DNA of 56,805 nt. It comes from Phycisphaerales bacterium (GTDB lineage: Bacteria; Planctomycetota; Phycisphaerae; Phycisphaerales; SM1A02). Location: positions 1-56,805 of the forward strand of contig JAKVBU010000023.1 of the NCBI GenBank assembly GCA_022446885.1, read 5' to 3'. The position numbers and the translations under genes were made by a program. Positions 26,572 through 34,350 of this stretch are shown piece after piece; position 1 is the first letter of the stretch, and the number at the start of each line of letters is the position of its first letter. The notes beneath the pieces are model-generated. The model worked only from the letters and a program-made list of their open reading frames with translations. It made no database searches and had not been told where the DNA came from.

Positions 26572-26830
26572 GGCCGTTTGTGACGTTCGTTCTGGTTCGG
26601 TTTGACCCTTCCCAAGGTTTGAACATGTCACTCGCCGTGGATCTGGCTTGGCTTCACGCGTCCTCACCCGAGGGTGTTTTTCGCGTTCTACCTGCCCTGA
26701 TCCAGACTTGGGCCATTGCCCTCGTTCGCCCTGTCAGCGTCCCCGTTTCCGGTTTCGCCTGCTCTCGTGCGTTCCCGCTTTCGCGATTGCGCCTTTGAGC
26801 TGACCTGACGTCGTCTTGACAACAGGTGCA
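26572..26830 (-). ncRNA. Candidate small RNA, unknown family
   Basis: Read on the minus strand, this stretch is rich in G and A, with short GC hairpins closed by GAAA-like loops (for example GCGCAATCGCGAAAGCGG and CACCCTCGGGTG). It ends in a strong intrinsic terminator. That composition is common in structured RNAs and unlike the codon pattern of the neighbouring genes. I looked for signatures of RNase P RNA, tmRNA, 6S RNA and SRP RNA and did not find them. The 5' end is a guess and no promoter stands out. Confidence 0.3.
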
Positions 26831-27132
26831 TAGTGCCTACGGTGCTTGGCTTTAGCAAGAGCGCACTCAAATGAGTATGCGTGGTGGATGAGCTGTGAGC
26901 AACCGGATACTCAACTGAGAAGAGACGTTCATCCAGAACGACCGCAAACATATCTGTCACACGGCTTTGGCTCACGAAAGACTTGTAAAGAGCAGCTGTC
27001 GGCAAGTACACAGCGTCGGGGACATCCGCACTCGCAAGCCGAAACTTTATTTTCGTTTGCCCCATCCTCTTGCCCGATTCTGAGGCGCCGTGGCTGTCAA
27101 TGGCGTCAGTCCTAGGTGTACTTGCTCAGGGT

Positions 27133-29931
27133 TCAGGGCATCCACGCGGCCAGAACCGCGAGGACATCGGAGACGTTCACGATGCCATCATCGTTGATGT
27201 CCGCCTCCGGCCCCGACGTACCCCACTGACTCAGCACCAACAGCAGATCATTGACCCCCACGATCCCGTCACCATCGACATCTGCAGGATCGTTCACCAC
27301 CGCATCAAGACCACCGGAAAGGCACAGCACATCGCCATCGCGCAGCCCAACAAGGCACTCCCATGAACCATCTCCCACCACATCGGGCATCACGGCCATC
27401 GAGTCGACCGGCGATGACACCACCTGATCCAGTAGCACGGTTCCATCGACCCCGTCGAAGGCGTACATGACGTTGTCAATAAACAGCGTGCCGACGAGCA
27501 GGTCGTTCACGCCATCGCCGCTGATGTCCGGAATTACTGCGGCGACTGCAGGGCTGTCTGCAACCGGCGTCGACCAGAGCATATGACAAGTGTTGCCATT
27601 GAGAACTCGCACGCTGTTGCCGAAGTACTCGGGAACTACATCCTCAAGACCGTCACCACTGACGTCGTCGATCACCTTGAACCCGGTGAGCAGGGCCCCC
27701 ACACCGCCCGCATTGAGCACCGCGCCCCAAGCTGATTGCATGGTCAACACCTGCCCGGTACTGAAGTCACCGATCATGACATCCCGGACACCATCTCCAT
27801 CGATATCTCCAACCTGGGCCAGCGCCCAAACCGAAGAACCGATCGTGTCGAATGACCAGATCACCGATCCATCCGCCCCATCAAGCACGCGTGCGTTGCC
27901 CTGAGTTTCCTTAGCGTTTGAACAGCCAATGAGGGCGTCGGGCAGTCCATCGCCGGTGCAATCGTCGATCGGGATGATCCCGAATACGGGCCCACCTACA
28001 GGTCGTGACCAGACAATCGACCCATCCAGCCCATCTAGGCACCAGGCTCGCCGGGGCCCGGTATCGAGGCCGTCATCTCCGGCACACGCCAGTACGTCGG
28101 TAACACCGTCGCCAGTGAAGTCGCGGGTTCCATCAACCTGATAGACCCACCCCCCATCGCCAATGATGTCTGTGTGGAACGTCCACAATGTGTCGCCAGT
28201 TCGGCCCGAGATCATGCGTACCAGTCGAGCGCCGCCGGTAACGCCGACCACCACTTCCTGCATCCCGTCGCCATCGTGATCAGGCACGATGCTCAACCCC
28301 TTGTCGGAGTAGACGGGCCCACTGTAAATCTCATGTGACCACAGCACATCGCCGCTCGTTGAAGCGTTCCCGTGCAGACATCTGATCACACTGTCTTCGC
28401 TACAGACGATGACGTCGGCGTATCCATCCCCATTGACGTCGCCGATCGCCTGCATCGCCTTCGGGGTGTTGTCCCAGCCGCCCGTGATCTGAATCGACCA
28501 GAGGGTCGATCCTAGTGGCCATGGCTGCTCTAAGGCGTTGCCCGACACATCGACTGTCGCGGGAGCCATGGGATCATTTGTATGCAGTGTGATCTCACCA
28601 GACACGGTATCCGTGCCACCGGGCGTGAACCACACTGGTATCCGACCAGTCTGAAGCGGGCCAAGTGACATCGGCATCTGATCCTCAACCGTGAATGCCA
28701 CGTGACTCGACGTGACATTAGCAATGTCCAGAGACTGATCACCAAGATTGGTTGCTTCGATGAACCAGCGAGTAGATGCGCCCAGCCTGACATCAGCGTA
28801 GTAGTGCGCGTCGTCTTGCAAATGCAGATAGGGGCCGGCGTATACCCCCACTCCAGTCAGTTGCATGTACACAGGGTCGTTCACCGGGTCATTACTGTGC
28901 AACGTGACCAGAGCGATGAGATCCCCCTGCATCGTCGGCGACCAAGTGATGAGCAGTTCCTCACTCTGGCCGGGATCGATCGACAGCGGCAAACTCGTGT
29001 CCAGACTCAGATCGAAGTGCCCCAAGTCAACCTCATCGATGATCAATGTCGCCGTTCCGACGTTGTGCAGCAGTGCCCCGTATGTGTTCGATGAGCCGAT
29101 GGTCTGCATGCCGTAGTGGTGTTCGCTCATGTCCAGATCTATCGCGGGCGTGCCACCCCCTGAGAGAGCCACCTTGTAGAGCCTGTCCTCGTCCCAACCA
29201 TCACCGTTGTCGCAATACCACAGATGTTCTCCGTCCCAGACGACGCCGGCGGGATCAACGCCCTCACTCGAGTGCGACGCCAGCAGCTCACCTGAGTGAG
29301 CGTCAAGTTGCTGGATCGCGTCGCCCCAGTAGTCGGCCACCCAGAGCGTGTCGTCTTGAATAGCGATGTCCCAGGGTTGATCGTCGGGGCCGTCAAACTC
29401 CTGCAGAACCTGGCCTTCGTCACTTACCCGATAGAGATGCCCAGGATCTGGGTAATAACGAGCCACCCACAGATCAGCGCTGTCGAGATCACATGCGATG
29501 CCCGACATGTAGTGATCGGGCAGATCAATGGCCTGCGCGATGGTGCCATCCCAATGCAGTTGTACCGCCTGGGCCGGAGTTGAACTTGATCCTGGATGGT
29601 CGGTTGTCCAGAGTCGCTCGCCGTCGAAACTGAGCCCGAAGGCGTCTTCATGCTCGCCGGTCATGATGAGGGTGGTCGCACCAGTCTCAGGATCGATGCG
29701 GTAGATGCGGCCCCCATCGGCCCCGTAGATACCGCAGTACAAGTGTGCGCCATCGAAGGCCAGCCCAGAGGCGCCTTCCGGCAAGGGGAACGAGTCAACG
29801 ATGGTCCAGTCGGACTCGCCCGCGATGACGCCAATTGACGACGAAAGTGCGGCCACGGCGCACAGGGCGATCAAGCCTGCCCTTGAGCCATGGCTTTCCC
29901 CCGGGACCGATTCGCAAGTGGAACACGACAT
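27133..29931 (-). CDS. Secreted beta-propeller/FG-GAP protein with HYDIN-like domain and two dockerin repeats
   Basis: About 932 residues. Of several in-frame starts I chose ATG 29931, which has GGGG 8 nt upstream; ATG 29937 and a TTG at 29976 are alternatives. A signal peptide core (LIALCAVAALSSSIGVIAG) lies near residues 20-38. Residues 40-290 form a propeller with NHL/YVTN-like blades (GLAFDGAHLYCG, GLSFDGERLWTTD, IAIQDDTLWVADYWG). Residues about 300-475 look like ASH/HYDIN or 'choice-of-anchor D' Ig-like units (STMQGDLIALVTLHSNDPVN, GEITLHTNDPMAPATV). A second propeller of FG-GAP calcium-binding repeats (IGDVNGDGYADVIVC, VGDIDGDGVRDVMIG, ISGDGVNDLLVG) follows, then two dockerin repeats. 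It is probably a surface-exposed binding protein; no enzyme motif is seen. Confidence 0.86.
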   Translation of the reverse strand: MSCSTCESVPGESHGSRAGLIALCAVAALSSSIGVIAGESDWTIVDSFPLPEGASGLAFDGAHLYCGIYGADGGRIYRIDPETGATTLIMTGEHEDAFGLSFDGERLWTTDHPGSSSTPAQAVQLHWDGTIAQAIDLPDHYMSGIACDLDSADLWVARYYPDPGHLYRVSDEGQVLQEFDGPDDQPWDIAIQDDTLWVADYWGDAIQQLDAHSGELLASHSSEGVDPAGVVWDGEHLWYCDNGDGWDEDRLYKVALSGGGTPAIDLDMSEHHYGMQTIGSSNTYGALLHNVGTATLIIDEVDLGHFDLSLDTSLPLSIDPGQSEELLITWSPTMQGDLIALVTLHSNDPVNDPVYMQLTGVGVYAGPYLHLQDDAHYYADVRLGASTRWFIEATNLGDQSLDIANVTSSHVAFTVEDQMPMSLGPLQTGRIPVWFTPGGTDTVSGEITLHTNDPMAPATVDVSGNALEQPWPLGSTLWSIQITGGWDNTPKAMQAIGDVNGDGYADVIVCSEDSVIRCLHGNASTSGDVLWSHEIYSGPVYSDKGLSIVPDHDGDGMQEVVVGVTGGARLVRMISGRTGDTLWTFHTDIIGDGGWVYQVDGTRDFTGDGVTDVLACAGDDGLDTGPRRAWCLDGLDGSIVWSRPVGGPVFGIIPIDDCTGDGLPDALIGCSNAKETQGNARVLDGADGSVIWSFDTIGSSVWALAQVGDIDGDGVRDVMIGDFSTGQVLTMQSAWGAVLNAGGVGALLTGFKVIDDVSGDGLEDVVPEYFGNSVRVLNGNTCHMLWSTPVADSPAVAAVIPDISGDGVNDLLVGTLFIDNVMYAFDGVDGTVLLDQVVSSPVDSMAVMPDVVGDGSWECLVGLRDGDVLCLSGGLDAVVNDPADVDGDGIVGVNDLLLVLSQWGTSGPEADINDDGIVNVSDVLAVLAAWMP

Positions 29932-30031
29932 GAGCATGCCCCTAGTTGAGCAGGCTCGGGCTCCTGACTCAAGCATTCAGTGGCTTTCAGTGATAGGAGC
30001 CATAGACGGCCATTCATAAAGATCAATGAGA

Positions 30032-30060
30032 CACCCCCGAGCCATTCCGGCTCGGGGGTG
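30032..30060 (-). terminator. Stem-loop below the 30100-31020 gene
   Basis: A perfect 12-bp GC-rich stem (30032-30043 with 30049-30060) with a 5-nt loop lies 40 nt beyond the stop of the minus-strand gene. The tail on that strand (TCTCATTGATCTTT) is only moderately U-rich, so it may work as a terminator or as a 3'-end stabiliser. Confidence 0.55.
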
Positions 30061-30099
30061 CAAGAGGTAAGTGAGTCAGTTAGTCGAGAGCCGACCTAC

Positions 30100-31020
30100 T
30101 CAGGGGCAGCTGCCCCAGGCGTACAGCAGTTGGAGCAGATCGTTGAAGTCGACCACGCCGTCACGGTTAAGGTCCTCATCACAGAAATGCGGACCCCAAC
30201 TGATAGCCAGTGACCATGGGCCGTCGGCCGATGTACCAGCCTCGAACAGGTGGTGGCCACTGGAGACGCTGACTGCGTCTTCGACCAGCTCAGCAGGCAG
30301 ACTCAGTGACGTGCTATCGGCATCGCCTAGACGGAGCACGTCGATGTCACCCGTGCCGGCCGCCTGATGCAGATTGGCCTCGAGCGTACTGGACGCGTTG
30401 TTTCCGCGGAACTCGAAGTTGAGACGACCGTCAACCATACGCCACTCGACATGGGCATGCTCAAGGTGGATCGTGTCCCACGTAGGCGCAGGCGAGGACG
30501 AAGGGCTTGAGGCACCAGAAGGCGACGAGGGAGTCGATGGCGGCGCGGCAGAAGCACCAGGACCGGGCATGTCGATGTGCAACTCGGATCCGCCTGCAGC
30601 GGTGTCATTGAAGATGACGTGCATGCCGTCACCGAGCGTGAGCGTTCCGGCGCTGACAGCGCTGGTACCGACGCCGATCGTGTAGACCTGAATCGATGTG
30701 GCGCTGTGCACCGTTAAGTCCCAGGAGCCTTCTACTTCCAGCGCAATTTGAAATGGCGCGGCGGTGTTCTCGGCGAGACTTTCGATCTCGAAAGTGTCAC
30801 CATCGATTGAGTCGTTCCGATACCAGTAGAAGTCATCCACACCGATGGAGGAGACCCACTGGATAGCCATTGTGTCGGCAGAATCGCCCCCGAATGGCCC
30901 TGGGCCATACTCGGCTTCATGGGCTCCCAAATCATGGGGCATCCACGGCGCCTCCTCTGCACTTGCAATGGTGACCAGCAAGCTGGTGGCAGAAATGACA
31001 AGCAGGGATCGAATGGACAT
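30100..31020 (-). CDS. Secreted protein with unknown beta-rich domain and one dockerin repeat
   Basis: A 306-residue exported protein. ATG 31020 was chosen because AGGAG lies 8 nt upstream and a signal peptide follows at once (MSIRSLLVISATSLLVTIASA). The domain at about 85-265 is shared with the C-terminal part of the cupredoxin protein at 23397-24461. Both have FQ-[IL]-ALEV, an SAT-x5-YT/CYTVG strand, a G-T-[LM]-TL...HVI strand, a Ser/Pro/Gly-rich linker, then W-[DE]-x-I ... H-x-x-W and a G-[RH]-[LV] strand. Here the linker is long and low-complexity (PSSPSGASSPSSSPAP). The N-terminal 60 residues replace the copper domain of the relative. A single dockerin-like repeat (DLNRDGVVDFNDLLQLLYAW) and a penultimate Cys (GSCP) close the chain. 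Function unknown; surface location inferred. Confidence 0.82.
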   Translation of the reverse strand: MSIRSLLVISATSLLVTIASAEEAPWMPHDLGAHEAEYGPGPFGGDSADTMAIQWVSSIGVDDFYWYRNDSIDGDTFEIESLAENTAAPFQIALEVEGSWDLTVHSATSIQVYTIGVGTSAVSAGTLTLGDGMHVIFNDTAAGGSELHIDMPGPGASAAPPSTPSSPSGASSPSSSPAPTWDTIHLEHAHVEWRMVDGRLNFEFRGNNASSTLEANLHQAAGTGDIDVLRLGDADSTSLSLPAELVEDAVSVSSGHHLFEAGTSADGPWSLAISWGPHFCDEDLNRDGVVDFNDLLQLLYAWGSCP

Positions 31021-31154
31021 ACAAGGGACTCCTGTTGGAAGGTCTAGCTGACGGCTGTGGTTCATTGGTGTGCATTCACCTGCAGCCGTAACCCTCTATG
31101 CCGTTTGCGAGACCAACATGAGCAGGCAACAGGAAAATTGCCCCTGAGAGGCCC

Positions 31155-32177
31155 TCAGAGAGGCTCAGGACCCCGTGCCGAGCTGGCCAGGTCGGCCTGG
31201 GCCCAAGCAAATCCCGCCTCAATGAGCCGCCGCGTAAAGCCCGCATGCCCCTCGGGATCCAGTGAGATGCAGAAGTCGGCGCTGCCATAAGCATCAGGTG
31301 TGTGATACACGCCGCAATTAGCATTGATCTCCAGCAGGTGCGGTGTACCTGAGGCATCTAGGCGAATGTCACATCGACCAAAGCCCGCCCCACCGATCGC
31401 CTTGAAGAACTCACCAACCTCTTTTCGCAATTGCGCATCAAGTACGGGATCCGCGACAGGCTTGGTCGCCATGCCCGCAAAGTCCACCCACTTGAGGTCG
31501 GAGTGCTTGAAGTGCTCCCCCGGGGGGAATTCGTACTGCACGGGGGTGTAGACAATCGGGCGCCCGAGGTCTGCCGCATTGTCTACAGCAAGCACGGTGC
31601 ACTCGGGACCATCCACATACTCCTCCACCAGTGCTGCGCCATGCCGGGAGATGATCTTGCGAGCCTGTCGCCTGAGTCCAGCCTCCGACATCACCTTCGA
31701 GCGTCGTGAAATGTCGACACTGGCATAACTGTTGTGGTGCTTCACGAACAGCGGAAAAGTCAGCGTGGCGGCGGCGTTCTCCACCTCCTCCGCCGTACGC
31801 ACCACCATCCCGCGAGGCGCTGCCATGCCCAGCGTCCGACACACCTCCTTCATCTGCTCTCGTGTGGGCTCATAGCAACTGCTGCGAGCGCCGGTGAAGG
31901 GCACTCCAGCAGCTTCCAATTCGAGAATCACCTCGATGCCGGGAAGATCAGGCTGATCAGCGGCCCCGTCGCAGAGATTGAAGAACACATCAAATCGCTG
32001 CCCACCCACTCCCTCATCAATCAGACGCCGCACCTGGGCAACAGACTCTACCTTGTCCCCCAACACAGCTAGATGCCATCGGGCCTCGGGCATGAATGGC
32101 CTGGGATCACAAGGCCAGTCATCTTCCTTGATGGAAGGAGAATCGAGATCCTGATTGGTGAGCAGGCAGATGTACAT
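31155..32177 (-). CDS. ATP-grasp ligase related to D-alanine-D-alanine ligase
   Basis: A 340-residue ATP-grasp enzyme. The frame runs to 32201, but ATG 32177 gives MYICLLTNQD, a typical first strand of the N-terminal domain. Signatures: FFNLCDGAADQPDLPGIEVILELEAA (in two parts, FFNLCDG and GIEVILELE), which resembles the Ddl N-domain, GVPFTGARSSCYEPTREQMK (substrate and ATP entry region), FPLFVKHHNSYASVDIS (ATP-binding Lys), LVEEYVDGPECTV (adenine-binding hinge), and GRCDIRLDASGTPHLLEINANCG with the metal-binding E-x-N. It joins a carboxylate to an amine with ATP hydrolysis to ADP. The fit to true Ddl is only partial, and it is not near murein genes, so another dipeptide or peptide ligation is equally likely. 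It lies alone between the LemA gene and a surface protein gene. Confidence 0.83.
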   Translation of the reverse strand: MYICLLTNQDLDSPSIKEDDWPCDPRPFMPEARWHLAVLGDKVESVAQVRRLIDEGVGGQRFDVFFNLCDGAADQPDLPGIEVILELEAAGVPFTGARSSCYEPTREQMKEVCRTLGMAAPRGMVVRTAEEVENAAATLTFPLFVKHHNSYASVDISRRSKVMSEAGLRRQARKIISRHGAALVEEYVDGPECTVLAVDNAADLGRPIVYTPVQYEFPPGEHFKHSDLKWVDFAGMATKPVADPVLDAQLRKEVGEFFKAIGGAGFGRCDIRLDASGTPHLLEINANCGVYHTPDAYGSADFCISLDPEGHAGFTRRLIEAGFAWAQADLASSARGPEPL

Positions 32178-32402
32178 TTCGATGCAAGAAGAACAGGCCA
32201 AGCGTACTCAGTGTGCAGTCGATGTGCATCGCACTACAACCACATCCCACCAGGCACAACCAGCGCCGACTTGTTTGTCCTGGACGACGTCACAAACTAG
32301 ATCCACGAGGCAGCGCTGGCAATGGATGCACAGCAATCACCCGATAGCTTGACCTTCAAAGTGGTAGCAGGCTGAGCCCCCGCTGCCTGATCGCCCATGA
32401 AC

Positions 32403-33029
32403 TCAACTGGTGCCGGCGCCGAAGTCAACCGCGACCGGCGCCCTGGATCCATCATCGGCCTGAAAGAACGAGTACTCGTCCGACTTGAAACCGCCCATGC
32501 CGGCGATGATGCTCGAGGGGAACATCTCACACGAGTTATGCAATGAACGCACATTGCTGTTGTAGAACCGCCGGGCACGTGCGATCCGGGTCTCGGTCTC
32601 AGAGAGTTCCTTCTGCAACTCGAGGAAGTTGGTCGAAGCCTTGAGATCGGGATAGTTCTCGGCGACCATCATGAGTTTGCCCACACCCTGCTCTAGGGCT
32701 CCCTCAACATGCGAGCGATCAGCTGCGGACGCATCCTTGGCCCCCATGGCCTTGCCCCGCAAATCAGTCACGGCATTCATCACGTCCGCCTCGTGCTTGG
32801 CATAGCCCTTGACACAATTGACCAGATTGGGAATCAGATCGTGGCGTCGATTGAGTTCGGTATCGATATCGGCCCATGACTCACGGCACGACTGTCGGGT
32901 TCGAACGAGCCCGTTGTACATGCTGATCACCCAGATGATGAGAATGAGGACCACCACGCCAATCGCGATGCCGACAATGGCACCAGTTCCCAAGGCGAGA
33001 AAAGTGTTGATGGAGACAGATGGAATCAT
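32403..33029 (-). CDS. lemA: LemA family membrane protein
   Basis: A 208-residue protein. ATG 33029 has GGAG 6 nt upstream; the frame runs on to 33095 without features. A TM segment (IVGIAIGVVVLILIIWVIS, about 18-36) is followed by the conserved LemA helical core: YNGLVRTRQSCRESWADID, RRHDLIPNLVNCVKGYAKHE (shown as the two diagnostic blocks), then VAENYPDLKAS, FLELQKELSETETRIARARRFYN and a C-terminal SIIAGMGGF. The order and spacing match the family closely. LemA proteins are widespread, often near TPM or Bax1 membrane proteins, and have no settled biochemical role. Here the typical partner is absent; the next minus-strand gene is the ATP-grasp ligase 225 nt away. Confidence 0.95.
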   Translation of the reverse strand: MIPSVSINTFLALGTGAIVGIAIGVVVLILIIWVISMYNGLVRTRQSCRESWADIDTELNRRHDLIPNLVNCVKGYAKHEADVMNAVTDLRGKAMGAKDASAADRSHVEGALEQGVGKLMMVAENYPDLKASTNFLELQKELSETETRIARARRFYNSNVRSLHNSCEMFPSSIIAGMGGFKSDEYSFFQADDGSRAPVAVDFGAGTS

Positions 33030-33308
33030 TGAGGGCTCCGGGCGTCGTTTGTGCTGCAGTCCTGTGTCCTGCTTCTGAGTTGCGAGCAAGAGCACGAGGC
33101 CTCTTGCGGCAGCCGCCCCATTCCATGGTGCGATGGCCTACATCCCAAGATAACGGTAGACACGAATGAAAGGCTCGCTGCGATCTCAGGCGTGCAGCCT
33201 GAGGCCGGATGGACCACCTTGCCTGATCAGCGGGCACAGATGCAACCCCCGCCCCGATTGTCGATATCGTGACAGTTCAAGATGAACCCCCACAGCCAGG
33301 AGCCCGTC

Positions 33309-34142
33309 ATGCTATCCAGACCCCAGTCGACGCTGTCCTTGTTCGCCTCAATCGCCGCACTGACCACAGTGTCGCTCACGACTATCTCGATTGCCGGTCA
33401 TGATCAAAAACACGATCGAGCATCGCAGCGTGAAGGTTCAAGCCATGATCGAGATGAACGAGGCCATCATTCACACGACGGGGGCCACCATGGCGAGGAT
33501 CGTGACAGCCACCCTGGCGGCATGGAGGCCAGAATGGCCGCAGCCATGGGCCAGTTGGCCGATCAACTGGAAGCGGGCAACATCACCCAGCAAGAGGCGA
33601 TCAAGCGGCTGCGGGGCATGCAGAGGCGAATGGAGCAGGCGGCTGGTCACGCCCGAATCGCACACCACCTGCACGAGCGCCTCGAACACGCCCATGCCGA
33701 TCTTCGCCGGGCTGTGGAATCGGGCGAAATCACCGAGGCGCAAGCCCGAGTGAGACTGGATCGCCTTCGCCAACGACTCGAACAGGAGATGCACGAAGCC
33801 GGGAACGACCATGTGCATGACCAGCGAGGCAACCAAGATCAGGCCGAAGTCCTCTACAAGCAAGTTGAAGCCCAACTCAAGGTCGAAGTCGAAGCTGGAC
33901 ACATCACTAGGGCCCAAGCTGCCGAGCGCCTGGAACAACTCAAGAAGCGACTCGCACACATGCACCAAGACCGAGGCGAACACAGAGATAGACATGAGGG
34001 CGACCACACTCACGACGTCGACTGGGATGCCGTTTCCGCCCGCCTCAAGGAGGCAGTCGAGCGTGGGGCCATGACTCAAGCCCAAGCCGACCAAGTTATG
34101 GCCGACATGAAGCGACGCCTCGAAGACGGCCACGAACACTGA
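33309..34142 (+). CDS. Secreted His/Asp-rich protein with four helical repeats
   Basis: A 277-residue exported protein. ATG 33309 has AGGAG 6 nt upstream, and the signal peptide (LSLFASIAALTTVSLTTISIA) ends before GHDQ. Residues 30-75 are strikingly rich in His, Asp, Glu and Arg (RGHHSHDGGHHGEDRDSH), which suggests metal binding or a flexible charged linker. The rest holds four copies of a helical unit with the pattern [LV]E-x-G-x-[IM]T-x-[AQ]-[QE]-A-x3-[RM]-L/M...RR/KRL (GNITQQEAIKRL, GEITEAQARVRLDRL, GHITRAQAAERLEQL, GAMTQAQADQVMADM). The units are separated by charged helices with further His clusters. This repeat resembles the short EF-hand-like helical units of planctomycete exported proteins, but I know no named family. 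Confidence 0.8.
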   Translation: MLSRPQSTLSLFASIAALTTVSLTTISIAGHDQKHDRASQREGSSHDRDERGHHSHDGGHHGEDRDSHPGGMEARMAAAMGQLADQLEAGNITQQEAIKRLRGMQRRMEQAAGHARIAHHLHERLEHAHADLRRAVESGEITEAQARVRLDRLRQRLEQEMHEAGNDHVHDQRGNQDQAEVLYKQVEAQLKVEVEAGHITRAQAAERLEQLKKRLAHMHQDRGEHRDRHEGDHTHDVDWDAVSARLKEAVERGAMTQAQADQVMADMKRRLEDGHEH

Positions 34143-34350
34143 GCCACAAGAACCGAGTGCTGGATCAAACGATCGACTGATCGTCCTCAGCTGTCGAGAT
34201 CGACAGGCAAACCGCCCCCATCAGGCAGCCAATCAGCACATCGACTCAACCAACGCCGAGCGTGCCTGAACAGATGCGTCTGCACTGATGACACAGCTCG
34301 CTCTGGCAATGTGGCAAGCCCGCGCCCTCCAGAGCGGAGGCCAGAGGGAG

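Larger units (their letters stand above)
26339..27132. other. Long intergenic region with possible small RNA
   Basis: A 794-bp gap between two minus-strand genes. A strong minus-oriented terminator sits at 26529-26571, and the preceding 250 nt (read on the minus strand) are markedly purine-rich. The part from about 26830 to 27060 is visibly richer in A+T than its surroundings. A minus-strand frame of 125 codons (26688-27065) crosses both parts but has no SD, no domain and no usual codon bias, so I do not call it a gene. From 26339 to 26528 I see nothing. Confidence 0.5.

Noticed and set aside
26688-27065. 125-codon minus-strand frame in the long intergenic region
   Set aside because: No SD, no domain, unusual codon composition, and it spans two parts of different base composition; a small RNA explains the 3' part better.
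31155-32177. ddl (true D-alanine-D-alanine ligase)
   Set aside because: Only a partial match to Ddl motifs and no murein gene nearby; kept as a general ATP-grasp ligase.
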